Numbered from the stretch's first letter, positions 29,854 to 38,888 are shown. The stretch: 64,000 nucleotides of DNA from Oligoflexus sp. (GCF_035712445.1 NZ_DASTAT010000069.1:1-64000); one strand, 5' to 3'. The notes: a model not told the origin generated them from the letters alone. Made by a program: numbers and translations.

Positions 29854-30528
29854 AGGCGTCTCCTGAAAAAAATCGGGGGTCCCTCCTTGCTGCTGCAGGT
29901 AGGGCGGTTGAGCCTTGGCCACCATGCAGTGGAGGCTAACCAGCTCGGCCAGCGAGCCCACACCAAAGGACTTCAGGAGCTTGGCCCGACGCAATTCGAT
30001 CGTGCGCAAGCTGACGTTCAGCTCCGACGCGATCACCTTGTTCGCCGTGCCTTTCAACAGGTATTCAAACACCTTCTTTTCACCGAAGCTCAACTTGTTC
30101 ATGGTTTCTTCGTACACGTTGAAGTTTTTCTGATCCTGTGCGCGCTTGTCGAGTTCCTGGGTGGCCAACTCAATCTTGCGCTGAAAAGTCTCATTGGTGA
30201 AGGGTTTTTCCAGCACATCAAAGGCGCCGTGTTTGATCGCTTCCGCTCCAGTTTCAAATCCACCGAACGAGGTCGTGACGAGCACGACTTCAAGAGGATT
30301 GCGACGCAGGATGGAATCCACAAGGTCCATGCCGTTGTGGACGCCAAGACGCACGTCGATAAGATAAATCGTACGTTCCTGAGGAACGTCGTTTTGCTGG
30401 AAATCAGCGACCGAAGTGAACGATTCAACACGATAGCCCTGTTGTTTCAATATTTCACTTAAGGCACTTTGCACCAGCTCGTCGTCTTCCACGATTTTGA
30501 CGACTACAGGGTCTTTGAGTAGGGTCAT
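29836..30528 (-). CDS. FixJ/NarL-type response regulator
   Basis: The 230-residue protein starts at ATG 30528 with GGAG 6 nt upstream (an in-frame GTG lies four codons earlier). The receiver domain has the acidic pair in KIVEDDELVQ, phospho-acceptor Asp58 in IYLIDVRLG and Lys in VLEKPFTNE. A LuxR-type HTH occupies about residues 150-205 (LSFGEKKVFEYLLKGTANKV, then IASELNVSLRTIELRRAKLL). It should be a DNA-binding regulator activated by a kinase, possibly the convergent 7TMR-DISM kinase whose stop codon lies inside this gene. The last 30 residues (QPPYLQQQGGTPDFFQE) extend beyond the family core. Confidence 0.88.
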   Translation of the reverse strand: MTLLKDPVVVKIVEDDELVQSALSEILKQQGYRVESFTSVADFQQNDVPQERTIYLIDVRLGVHNGMDLVDSILRRNPLEVVLVTTSFGGFETGAEAIKHGAFDVLEKPFTNETFQRKIELATQELDKRAQDQKNFNVYEETMNKLSFGEKKVFEYLLKGTANKVIASELNVSLRTIELRRAKLLKSFGVGSLAELVSLHCMVAKAQPPYLQQQGGTPDFFQETPLKGVM

Positions 30529-30606
30529 TGTATGCTCCACGATTCAGATTGATGCCAACAGGGTATAAGACAAAACATTTTTATCCTGAGATCCCTTCAT
30601 GAAAGA

Positions 30607-30669
30607 GCAAACCAGATCTCTGCTAATCGCACACATTCCAGCTGAAATGAGCTTAAGCATCTGGTTTGC
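30607..30669. repeat. Perfect 11-bp inverted repeat with 41-nt spacer
   Basis: The arms GCAAACCAGAT (30607-30617) and ATCTGGTTTGC (30659-30669) are exact reverse complements, about 80 nt upstream of the LuxR-type regulator. As RNA they would form a strong stem; as DNA they could be paired operator half-sites. Confidence 0.6.
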
Positions 30670-30853
30670 CGATCATGACTATGCGTGAGTGAATTATGTC
30701 ATTTCATTGACTTTTTAACAGTTGCGGAAATCCGCAAAAATAATGATATACAGAATCAAATCAAAGTGCAGCAGAAATAGATGAGAGAGGAGCAAAAGTG
30801 ATCTGACCAGGACGTAGTGAAGGAAATTCACGGCACGTAGAAGCATTGATCCC

Positions 30854-30874
30854 CATGCATTTGCAGCATGCATG
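30854..30874. repeat. 7-bp inverted repeat CATGCAT/ATGCATG
   Basis: The arms are separated by 7 nt (TTGCAGC). A further GCATGCAT motif occurs at about 31058-31069 in the same intergenic region, so the motif may be a repeated protein-binding site. Confidence 0.45.
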
Positions 30875-31081
30875 TATCATCTCCACTACAGCAAAAAAAA
30901 ATTTCGAAGTTTTTTCTCATTGTCAAAAACTATCAGAAGTCCGTCGGTAAATTAAAATTAACTCATGCAAAGGCGAGTCTGAACGCTAATATGGGCGGGC
31001 CAGAGAAGCACTTCACGGACACGAGCGCGTCCACATAGGTTTTATGGAATTCATTACCGCCAGCATGCATCTGACTCACGC

Positions 31082-31097
31082 GCATGGGATCCCATGC
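31082..31097. repeat. Perfect 16-bp palindrome
   Basis: GCATGGGATCCCATGC is its own reverse complement and lies about 310 nt upstream of the mannanase start. It could be a dimeric regulator's operator. Confidence 0.5.
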
Positions 31098-31406
31098 TTT
31101 CATCGAACCGCGACTTTCCCCTGGAAATCCTCTCTTTTTTTGGACGGTGGAATTGCTGAGGCCATGTCATTGCCTTCACGACCTTTCATCAGAAGACCGA
31201 CTGATGATGAGCGTGGCACGAGATATCTGCGCTGATTGAAGAGCCGTGGTGCTCACGAACTGGTGAAAAGTTGATCAGGTCCCGGGGATCTGAGGGAACT
31301 TTGCGTCCGCAACACTTTTTCCGACCTCTACGCAATTCTTGCTTGCCCCCTCCCGCCAAAAAAGGTCATAGTTAAAAATAACGAAGCAAAATAGAGGAAG
31401 CTCATC

Positions 31407-32528
31407 ATGCTCAAAGCAGTGAAGGCTTTTTGTGCCTTGTTTTCCTTGTGGGTGCTTGGCTCGCATGCCCTGTACGCTGCCAATCCGGGGCAGAGTTTCG
31501 TTCGTCGTGAAGGCTCGCGGCTGGTTGTGGATGGGCAGAGCTTCTATTTCGCCGGTGCCAATCAATATTATCTGTTCTATAAGTCCCGGAAGATGATCGA
31601 CGAGGTGCTTGAGGATGCGGCGCGCATGGGGCTGACTGTAATGCGGACCTGGGCCTTCTGCGATGGCCAGTATAACGATGGTTTCTGCTTTCAACCGAAG
31701 CCGCGCGTTTACGACGAGAACACCTTTCGAAACCTTGACTATGCAATATGGAAGGCGGGCACCCTGGGTATCCGCCTTATCCTGAGCCTTGTCAACAACT
31801 GGGACGCCTTCGGAGGCATGAATGCCTATGTGCGCTGGTCACCGACTGCGCGCAGCCATGATGATTTCTATTCTGATCCTGAAACCAAAGCGATCTATCG
31901 TGATTATTTGAACTATGTCCTTTGGCGGACCAATCACATGACAGGTGTTCGCTATAAAGACGATCCTACGATTTTAATGTGGGAGCTGGCCAATGAGCCT
32001 CGGATCGAGCGCAGCCGCGTGCAGGAGCTTTATGCATGGATTGATGAGATGGCTGCTTATATCAAAAGCATCGACTCCAACCACCTCGTCACAACCGGAT
32101 CGGAAGGGGACGAGGCCACGAACTTCGTCGCCACGCATGCATCGTGGCACATTGATATCGCATCGTTTCATCTCTACCCCGAGGACTGGGGCTTCGATGA
32201 TTATAAGACGATGACCTATATCCAGCGGCAAACGCAGAACGCGAGGCAGAAACTCGGCAAGCCGATTTTTTGCGGGGAAATGGGCCGCCGCGATCGGAAC
32301 ACCCGCGATGCCAAGTATCAGAGCTGGTATAACGAATTTGATCGACTCGAAATTGATGGCGCCAATTTCTGGCTGCTTTCCGGCCATCAGGATGATGGTT
32401 CGCTCTATCCGGATTATGATGGCTTCACCGTCTATTATCCGGAAAGCGCCTCCACGGTCGCCGTGATCGAAAACTTCGCCAGGACCCAGCAGCGGAAAAC
32501 AACCCGGAACGCGAGTTCCGCTCCTTAA
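31407..32528 (+). CDS. Secreted GH5 (subfamily 7-like) beta-mannanase
   Basis: The 373-residue protein has a signal peptide (MLKAVKAFCALFSLWVLGSH, cleaved near YAAN) and a GH5 TIM barrel. The acid/base is Glu197 in MWELANEPR and the nucleophile Glu291 in FCGEMGRRD. Other family marks are FAGANQYYLFY, VMRTWAFCDG and VNNWDAFGGMNAYVRW. These match endo-1,4-beta-mannosidases that cut mannan or glucomannan outside the cell. The ATG follows AGAGGA at good spacing. No carbohydrate-binding module or sugar transporter gene is next to it, so it works alone or with genes elsewhere. A related endoglucanase specificity cannot be excluded. Confidence 0.9.
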   Translation: MLKAVKAFCALFSLWVLGSHALYAANPGQSFVRREGSRLVVDGQSFYFAGANQYYLFYKSRKMIDEVLEDAARMGLTVMRTWAFCDGQYNDGFCFQPKPRVYDENTFRNLDYAIWKAGTLGIRLILSLVNNWDAFGGMNAYVRWSPTARSHDDFYSDPETKAIYRDYLNYVLWRTNHMTGVRYKDDPTILMWELANEPRIERSRVQELYAWIDEMAAYIKSIDSNHLVTTGSEGDEATNFVATHASWHIDIASFHLYPEDWGFDDYKTMTYIQRQTQNARQKLGKPIFCGEMGRRDRNTRDAKYQSWYNEFDRLEIDGANFWLLSGHQDDGSLYPDYDGFTVYYPESASTVAVIENFARTQQRKTTRNASSAP

Positions 32529-32643
32529 AAATAAGCAGCTTTCAAACTTAACTGGACAGTTCCCATCTGAAGGAGTTCTATGAATTCCGCAGGTCGGAGT
32601 CCTGATAGCCTCTGATCTGCCTCGGCTACACCTGAGGCGGAGT

Positions 32644-34365
32644 ATGACGACGTCGTCAAGGCAAGGAGAAAAAGAGCGCACGTGCTTTCACGTAGCCCTC
32701 ATCAGCTGGGCATTGGCAGCGCTCGGTATGATATGGGCCGTCAGCTTCAATATCTCCACCTATCACACGGCCATGCTCGAAGCCCGCGAATACCAGAAAG
32801 ACAAGGCCCAGGAGATGGCAACCCAGCTTCGCAGCTACTTTTATGTGGCGACCCAGCTGGCGGAAAGTTTGCAGGTCTTCGTGGAGCATTACGAAGGCCA
32901 CGATAAAAAGCAGATTGAACAGTATCTTGATTATTTCCTGGCCAGCGCTCCCCCGAATTTCATTTACGGCACGGGAATCTGGTGGGAGCCCTTTGCGTTT
33001 GATCCTGCCGTGGAGCACTTTGGTCCATACGCCTATCGCAGTGAGCCCGGAGCCTCGCGCATCCTCACCTATGAATGGAATACCGCTGCCTACGACTATC
33101 ATAGTCAATTCTGGTATCGCGCCGCGGTCAGTGAAGAGGTGATGGTCACTGATCCTTATCTGGATAAGGGCGTGGCGTATATCTCGCTGATGAAGACTTT
33201 CCACGATCTGAAAACCGGGCAAAAAAAAGGCGTGATCTCGGTGGATATGGTCGTGGCGCAGATGCAGAAGATTCTGCTGGATATCAAAACCCGGCCATCG
33301 GATATCCTGATGATCCTGGGAAAAACGGGGCATGTGATCGCTCACTCCGCACCTGAGGAACTGATGAAGCAGGCTCGGGCACGGCATCCTGAACTCAGGA
33401 TTGAACGCATGCTGGACGTCGGGCGGGCTGATGCCATGGCCGGTCACGAGGAGCATCTGACCCATTCCAATGCTCTGACCAGGCTCGGCTGGACCGTTGT
33501 CATCATCAGTCAGCCCGATGAGCTTTTAGCGGACTATCATAAATCCCGCCTCGTGATTGCTCTGGCGGCCGGGGTTTATCTTATGATCGTGATGCTCGGA
33601 TATTTTACGATCTGCTATTTTCTGCGCTCGCTGGAAAGGCAGCGGGAGAACTTTCTCTATACGGAAAAGATGGCCTCGCTCGGCGAGATGGCTGGCAGCA
33701 TCGCACATGAAATCAATAACCCCCTGGCCATCATCCAAGGGGCGGCGCAGAAGCTTCAGATTCGCCTGCGGCACGAGGAATTGAATCGCGAGGATCTCAA
33801 ACAGACCGTCCACATGATACTCAAAACCTCCGAGCGCATCGCCCGCATTATCCGCAGTCTGCGATTCGTGGCCCGCGATGGCAGCACCGATCCCTTCGTG
33901 AATACCAGCATTCGCAGCATTGTGGATGAAACGCTGGCGCTCTGTGATTCCCGCTTGAAGAATGAGAATGTCTGCCTCGATGCGAGTGCGGTGCCCGTGG
34001 ACCTTTCGTGCGTGTGCCGGGGCGTCCAGATCTCGCAGGTTCTAATCAACCTCATCAATAACGCAGTGGATGCGATTCGGGATCGACCTGAAAAGTGGAT
34101 CCGTATCGAAGCGAGTCTGCAGGCGGGAATGATTCGCATCGCGGTGACGGATTCAGGGCCGGGCATTCCGAAAGAGCTGGCCGATAAAATCATGAAACCA
34201 TTTTTCACCACCAAGGGCGTGGGCAAGGGAACCGGGCTCGGACTGTCCATTTCCCGTGGGATCGCGCACGCGCATGGTGGCGATTTGGAGTTGGATGAGG
34301 GCTCGCCCCACACGCGCTTCGTGCTGGTTCTTCCTCAGGCGCATGAGAGTTTGCAGACAGCTTGA
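32644..34365 (+). CDS. Sensor histidine kinase with Cache-type periplasmic domain
   Basis: The 573-residue kinase has TM1 (about 17-38), a dCache-like sensor (about 45-295; FIYGTGIWWEPFAFD, FWYRAAVSEEVMVTDPYLD, GKKGVISVDM-like strand), TM2 (about 305-328) and a kinase core. The phospho-acceptor is His355 in GSIAHEINNPLAII; the N-box is NLINNAVDAIRD, G1 DSGPGIP and G2 GKGTGLGLSIS. The Cache domain usually binds small metabolites such as amino or organic acids. No receiver is fused and no regulator gene is adjacent; the next gene is an Hpt-containing membrane protein that could take part in a phosphorelay. A small hairpin (GCCTC/GAGGC, 32619-32638) covers part of the ribosome site. Confidence 0.9.
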   Translation: MTTSSRQGEKERTCFHVALISWALAALGMIWAVSFNISTYHTAMLEAREYQKDKAQEMATQLRSYFYVATQLAESLQVFVEHYEGHDKKQIEQYLDYFLASAPPNFIYGTGIWWEPFAFDPAVEHFGPYAYRSEPGASRILTYEWNTAAYDYHSQFWYRAAVSEEVMVTDPYLDKGVAYISLMKTFHDLKTGQKKGVISVDMVVAQMQKILLDIKTRPSDILMILGKTGHVIAHSAPEELMKQARARHPELRIERMLDVGRADAMAGHEEHLTHSNALTRLGWTVVIISQPDELLADYHKSRLVIALAAGVYLMIVMLGYFTICYFLRSLERQRENFLYTEKMASLGEMAGSIAHEINNPLAIIQGAAQKLQIRLRHEELNREDLKQTVHMILKTSERIARIIRSLRFVARDGSTDPFVNTSIRSIVDETLALCDSRLKNENVCLDASAVPVDLSCVCRGVQISQVLINLINNAVDAIRDRPEKWIRIEASLQAGMIRIAVTDSGPGIPKELADKIMKPFFTTKGVGKGTGLGLSISRGIAHAHGGDLELDEGSPHTRFVLVLPQAHESLQTA

Positions 34366-34453
34366 GCCTGGGCTTTCGTGCTGGCGAAAGGCCGGCAAAA
34401 GCTGCCTTCGGCAAAGGCTTCGAGGTGCCTTACAATGGTAAGGAACAACCCAC

Positions 34454-36484
34454 GTGCAAGCCACTGCAAAGGCAAATCATAGCATGGGTCATAACTGGAC
34501 GAAGCCTTTCGAAAAATTCATGGAATTCTGCGGTATCCGCATGGATGGCTATCCCAGTATCCAGGAGTTTTGGTTCGCCCGGTCCTCTTTCCTTTTCACC
34601 AACATTGGTCTGATCGTTGCCCTGAGCTACATGGGACTTTACCTGGGAACGGGAGCCTATGCCGCCGCGCTTTCCATCGGCAGCCTCGCTGTGATCCTCT
34701 TGCTGACGCATCCCCTTCATTGGTACGGGAAAACCCGTCTTCTGGCTTATATCAACCTTGCCGCGACAAGTTTCGGGCTGGCCGGGGTCGCTCTGCATCT
34801 TGGGGGGATCCGATCCAGCGTCGCCTGCTGGCTTCTGGGAACGGCTCCTGGCATTGCCGCGTTGCTCTTCCGTCGGGTGAAAGAGATCGTGCTCCTGACC
34901 CTTTTCGCGATGATTTTGTATGCCGGTATCTTTCTTCTGGAACTCCAGAACTATCCCATTCACCAGACCCCTTTTCCTGAAGGCTCGCCCGCCGATTCCC
35001 TTTTCACCTTCCTTACGTTCATGAGCTACGCGATCTTCATCTGCATCGCCCTCTCGATTTTTGCGTTCTCGCAGAAAAAATTGTACGAGGCGCTGCAAAG
35101 GACCAAGGAAAAAGGCGAAGCCACGGCGGAGAATATCAAGGCCATGTTTCATTTCATGGAGCAGGTCATGTTCACGGTGGATGCCAGCCTCGGGATCTCC
35201 AACCAGAATGAGCAGCAGTTCAGCCTCGTGCTGGGTTCGGACGTTAAAGGTTTGGGCGATTTCCTGGCCCGGTCCTCGCTGCCCGGTGATCAGGAGGCCA
35301 TGGTGAAAAACATCATCCAGGCTTGTATCGGTGAAGGGATGGAATCCTTCGAATTCAACGCCCATCATCTGCCTGCTCGGCTGCATTACCGCAAGCAGCC
35401 TGATGCCGCGCCGCAGGTCCTGAACCTTCAATGGACGCCGGTCATGCGCGGGACGCTGATTCGGGCTATTTTAATAGCCATCCGGGATAGCACGAACGCG
35501 GAACTGGATCAGGCTCGTGAAGAGGAAGCCCACATCCGCAATAGCTTTCTCCTTGCTCTTCTGAAAGCCCCGGCTGCGATCGTGCGGCTGACGATCGCCG
35601 ATATGGTGGCGCTCGAACGCAGGCTCGATGCCGCCCTCAGCGCGGAACGCATGGATCTGCTTGGCCTGAAAAGCCTGGTTCACACTCTGAAGGGCAATGC
35701 CCGGTCCTTTGGTCTTAAGGTCATTACCGAACGCTGTCATGCGCTCGAAAACCGTTTGCAGGCGTTTCCGAACCTTGATGATCCCGGCGTGAAAGAACTC
35801 GTCATGAAACTCCGCTCGGATCTGGTCCTCTTCGTCACGATTTACCAGGAAGACCTTGCGTCCCGCCGAAGCGAGGCTGTGCAGATTCCTCGTGAGGCTG
35901 TGCAGATTCCTCATGAAAGCAGGTGCGAGGATGTCGTCCAGATTCTAAAAAATGACCTGGAAAAGATCTCCGCGGAGTTGGGCAAGCCGACGCCAGACCT
36001 TTTGTGGAACGATGGCAATGTTTCTCTCTGCGACGAGCAGATCAGTATGCTCATCAATGTCCTCGGGCATCTGATTCGGAATAGCTGCGATCATGGGATT
36101 GAAGAGGCCGATGAGCGAAGGGCAAGGCAAAAGCCCTTGCATGGCCATATCTTGATCGACCTGGAGAGGGAGCAGGATGGTTACGTGATCAAGTTCAGGG
36201 ATGACGGACGCGGGCTTCACCTGAATAAAATACGGCAGCGACTTGGGGTGCCCCTTCAGGTTCCCTGGGATGACGAGCGGCTGGCCCGCACGATTTTCGA
36301 ACCTGAATTCACAACGAAGGATGCTGTCAGCTGCATATCGGGGCGCGGCATCGGTATGACGGCTGTCGTCGACGAGCTGAGTTCCCTCCAGGGCGGAATT
36401 TCGATTGAATTCACAGCCCCGGAAGAGGGTGGCTTCCGACCCTTCATGCTTCTTTTGAGATGGCCTTTCCGAAAAGCCGCTTGA
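34454..36484 (+). CDS. Membrane protein with Hpt and CheA-like ATPase domains
   Basis: The start is GTG at 34454, with AAGGA 9 nt upstream (676 residues). Five or six hydrophobic segments occupy about residues 45-205, followed by a coiled coil, a PAS-like stretch (about 230-355) and an Hpt domain with His410 in SLVHTLKGNARSFGLKVI. Then comes a CheA-type ATPase: N-box HLIRNSCDHGIEEADERR, G1 FRDDGRGLHL and G2 ISGRGIGM. This looks like a membrane-bound, CheA-derived kinase without P3 dimerisation or CheW-like domains. A 7-residue unit (EAVQIPR/EAVQIPH) is duplicated in the Hpt-ATPase linker. It lies 88 nt downstream of the Cache kinase on the same strand. Confidence 0.8.
   Translation: MQATAKANHSMGHNWTKPFEKFMEFCGIRMDGYPSIQEFWFARSSFLFTNIGLIVALSYMGLYLGTGAYAAALSIGSLAVILLLTHPLHWYGKTRLLAYINLAATSFGLAGVALHLGGIRSSVACWLLGTAPGIAALLFRRVKEIVLLTLFAMILYAGIFLLELQNYPIHQTPFPEGSPADSLFTFLTFMSYAIFICIALSIFAFSQKKLYEALQRTKEKGEATAENIKAMFHFMEQVMFTVDASLGISNQNEQQFSLVLGSDVKGLGDFLARSSLPGDQEAMVKNIIQACIGEGMESFEFNAHHLPARLHYRKQPDAAPQVLNLQWTPVMRGTLIRAILIAIRDSTNAELDQAREEEAHIRNSFLLALLKAPAAIVRLTIADMVALERRLDAALSAERMDLLGLKSLVHTLKGNARSFGLKVITERCHALENRLQAFPNLDDPGVKELVMKLRSDLVLFVTIYQEDLASRRSEAVQIPREAVQIPHESRCEDVVQILKNDLEKISAELGKPTPDLLWNDGNVSLCDEQISMLINVLGHLIRNSCDHGIEEADERRARQKPLHGHILIDLEREQDGYVIKFRDDGRGLHLNKIRQRLGVPLQVPWDDERLARTIFEPEFTTKDAVSCISGRGIGMTAVVDELSSLQGGISIEFTAPEEGGFRPFMLLLRWPFRKAA
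35873..35914 (+). repeat. In-frame 21-bp tandem duplication
   Basis: Two adjacent copies (35873-35893 and 35894-35914) encode EAVQIPR and EAVQIPH. They lie in the linker between the Hpt and ATPase domains and differ at only one base, suggesting a recent slippage event. Confidence 0.85.
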
Positions 36485-36495
36485 GTCCCCGGTCT

Positions 36496-37131
36496 TCAGG
36501 GGATTTCGGTCACAAACGTCTCTCGCGAGCGGCGGATCTTTTTCAAATTCACGAGCCAGTCACCGTCCGCCTGACGATAACCAAGCGGCAGGATCGTGAC
36601 GCTGCGAAGTCCTTTGGCACGCAGGTCGAGGATTTCGTCCAGGGCTTTAGGATCGAAGCCTTCCATCGGTGTGGTATCGACGCCTTCTGCGGCGGCAGCG
36701 ATCAAGGCTGTGCCGAGGGCGATATAGGTCTGGCGTGCAGCATGCTCGAAGTTCACCTGAGGACCGCGCTGCGGATAGGTGTTCAGCAAGGATTGCCGAT
36801 AATTTTCCCAGCCTTCATTTTTAAATCCACGCAACTCATTGGTCAGATCAAACATCATGTTGATGCGTTCAGGCGTGTAGTCATCCCATGCGGCGAAAAC
36901 CAGAAGGTGGGAGCTATCAGTCACCTGGCCCTGATTCCAGGCGATTTTTTTGATGTCTTCCCGCACGGCCTTGTTGGTGATGACCAGGACTTCGTAAGGC
37001 TGAAGGCCGCTGGATGTCGCCGTCAGACGAATGGATTCGAGGATGCGATCGAGCTTGTCCTGGGGTACGACTTTTTCAGGGTTCATTTTCTTCGCTGCAT
37101 ATCGCCAATTCAGAAGTTCGATGAGGTTCAT
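36496..37131 (-). CDS. NAD(P)H-dependent nitroreductase family oxidoreductase
   Basis: The 211-residue flavoprotein resembles NfsB/YfkO-type nitroreductases. The N-terminal FMN-binding segment is visible (LLNWRYAAKKMNPEKVV), as are the second FMN region (SSGLQPYEVLVI) and a late glycine-containing segment (ILPLGYRQADGDWL). Such enzymes reduce nitro compounds or quinones with NAD(P)H in the cytoplasm. It converges with the Hpt membrane-protein gene (11 nt between stops). A LysR regulator gene lies upstream on the same strand, about 240 nt away; LysR proteins often control neighbouring oxidoreductases. Confidence 0.88.
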   Translation of the reverse strand: MNLIELLNWRYAAKKMNPEKVVPQDKLDRILESIRLTATSSGLQPYEVLVITNKAVREDIKKIAWNQGQVTDSSHLLVFAAWDDYTPERINMMFDLTNELRGFKNEGWENYRQSLLNTYPQRGPQVNFEHAARQTYIALGTALIAAAAEGVDTTPMEGFDPKALDEILDLRAKGLRSVTILPLGYRQADGDWLVNLKKIRRSRETFVTEIP

Positions 37132-37371
37132 AAGGTTTCCTTGTCCAGAGAGAGGGAAGAGCGTGGGCCCAATTTGTTATGACCCGCCGGAATCACTCTG
37201 GAGTTATCGACGATCTGCTAAAATAACTGAAATGGATTATCGCTATCATAGCTATAGATTTGATGAATATGATGTATAAGCTGCTGTTTAGATTACAGTT
37301 TAAGGCGCGTCACATTCGCTGTTATCGCCTAACTGCACAGGCTGCACAGGATTTTGCGGCAGCACTCTCGA

Positions 37372-38304
37372 TCAAGTTTGAGGTGAGGGCTCGACTTCCG
37401 TGGCCTGGCGGATCAGGCGCCGCAGAGTCTCGCGCATCCAGGCGTGCGGACGGCTGCTGTGGGTCCGGGCGTGCCATACGAGTTTCACGGAAAATCCCGG
37501 TATATCAATCGGCGGCGGCAGACTGAGAACGTTATAGCGTTCGCTGCCCAAAAGCGCAATGCGCGTGGGAATCGTGGCGATCGTGTCGGAGGCTTCAACG
37601 ATGGGCAGAGGACTGTGAAAGCTCATCACACCGGCCACGACTTTTCTTTTGAGTTTATGACGATCCAGAACACGATCGACCACGCCGTGCAGATCACCAT
37701 GCAGCGTGACGAGGATATGATCCATTTTGGCAAAGGTCGCCAGATCAAGGCCCTTTTTCATAAGGGGATGCCCCTTGCGCACGACGCAGCTGTAGGTTTC
37801 CTTGAAGAGTTCCACACTATGAAAGCCTTCCGGCAGATCGCCGAAAAAACCGCCGGCCGCAAAGTCGATCAGTCCTGCTTCCATTTCACTGACCGGCAGG
37901 GTACCCGTGGTTGGCCTCATCACAAGCGTCATGCGCGGCGCCTCGGCCCGCAGAAAGCTGAGGATATCGGCAAGAAACACCAGCTCGAAATAGTCAGTCG
38001 TGGCCACGCGGAAGGCGCTTTCCTGAGCGCTGACATCGAAGGTTTCCCGGGCGAAGATCGAGGTGGCCTTCTCACAGAAGACCTGCACCTGAGGCCAGAT
38101 GCGAAGAGCGGTCGGAGTCGGTGCCATCCCCTTGCTGGATCGGACCAGAAGCGGGTCGCTGAAATCACGCCGCAGCCGGGAAAGGGCATTGCTCACCGCG
38201 GGCTGCGAGAGCTTCAAACGTTTGGCCGCCCGCGACACATTCCGTTCTTCCATCAGGACCTGAAACACGAAGAGGAGGTTCAAATCCTTACTGCCAAGAT
38301 TCAT
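37372..38304 (-). CDS. LysR-family transcriptional regulator
   Basis: The 310-residue protein starts with a LysR winged helix (DLNLLFVFQVLMEERNVSRA, then AKRLKLSQPAVSNALSRLR). A periplasmic-binding-protein-like effector domain follows (about 90-300). The ordering DLNLL...F..L...RNVSRAA resembles the NodD/LinR-like group. The effector is unknown. Likely targets are the nitroreductase gene downstream or the remnant oxidoreductase gene upstream. The 240-base gap after the gene contains a direct CTGCACAGG duplication (37333-37350) and nothing else notable. Confidence 0.92.
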   Translation of the reverse strand: MNLGSKDLNLLFVFQVLMEERNVSRAAKRLKLSQPAVSNALSRLRRDFSDPLLVRSSKGMAPTPTALRIWPQVQVFCEKATSIFARETFDVSAQESAFRVATTDYFELVFLADILSFLRAEAPRMTLVMRPTTGTLPVSEMEAGLIDFAAGGFFGDLPEGFHSVELFKETYSCVVRKGHPLMKKGLDLATFAKMDHILVTLHGDLHGVVDRVLDRHKLKRKVVAGVMSFHSPLPIVEASDTIATIPTRIALLGSERYNVLSLPPPIDIPGFSVKLVWHARTHSSRPHAWMRETLRRLIRQATEVEPSPQT

Positions 38305-38378
38305 AGCGGGTCGACTCCTGATCTATCCTCAATGGTCCCATCATATCCGGCAGACTCTGGGGACGCCAGGGGATGTGC

Positions 38379-38888
38379 TCAGGCCTTCAAAAGTTTGAAA
38401 GCATGGCTCCATTCATTGCGAAGAAATCCCGGTATGCACCACAGCATGCAGAGGGGTTCTATCGCCCGAGCCGCTTCCACGGATCCCATATCCTCGCTGT
38501 CCCAACCGAATTCCACCAGGATATCCCGAACGACCTTCTTGGCCTTTTCGCTGTTGCCGCAGATAAACATGCTGGGTTTCCCCTCGCGAAAACTCGGATT
38601 CACCATGAACGCGCTGCCGACGCAGGAGAAGGCTTTGACAAAGTTCGCGTCGGGAACCTTCTTCTGCAATTTTTCCATCAGGGATTGATCGAGCTCTGTA
38701 AAGAACTTCAGCACGCCTTTCTCGGGGGCGTTGGGCGCGATCGGGTTGGTCGTATCCACGATGGTCTTGCCTTTCAGAAGGGCGGGCCCGCATAAATCCA
38801 AAGCGGATTCTGCAGCATCACCTTTGACGGAAAGGACGATGATGTCCGCATACTGGGGCAGTTCTGCATAACCTTCAGCAGGTCGTCG
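38379..38888 (-). pseudogene. 5'-truncated NADP/F420-dependent oxidoreductase-like remnant
   Basis: The frame is open from a TGA at 38889-38891 to the stop at 38379 (about 169 codons). It matches the NADPH-dependent F420 reductase-like family from just after the Rossmann motif: ELPQYADIIVLSVKGDAAES, GKTIVDTTNPIAPN, FVKAFSCVGSAFMVNP, PSMFICGNSEKAKKVV. The first 50-60 residues of the family, including GxGxxG, are missing. The upstream gene ends only about 20 nt further on. No ATG is in frame; the first possible start is TTG at 38801. I therefore call it a remnant rather than an active enzyme. A deletion fusing it to the end of the methyltransferase gene would explain this. Confidence 0.65.

Larger units (their letters stand above)
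30529..31406. other. Long AT-richer intergenic region with inverted repeats
   Basis: This 880-base stretch contains no supported gene; the few short open frames lack ribosome sites. The first half is visibly richer in A/T than its surroundings. It holds three inverted repeats listed separately (30607-30669, 30854-30874, 31082-31097) and a symmetric A-run/T-run element (AAATTTCGAAGTTTTTT) near 30898. A structured RNA or a multi-operator control region is possible. The promoters of the regulator (leftward) and the mannanase (rightward) should be here. Confidence 0.5.

Noticed and set aside
31044..31235. 63-codon open frame in the long intergenic region
   Set aside because: No ribosome binding site, no recognisable family, and it contains the 16-bp palindrome, suggesting regulatory rather than coding DNA.
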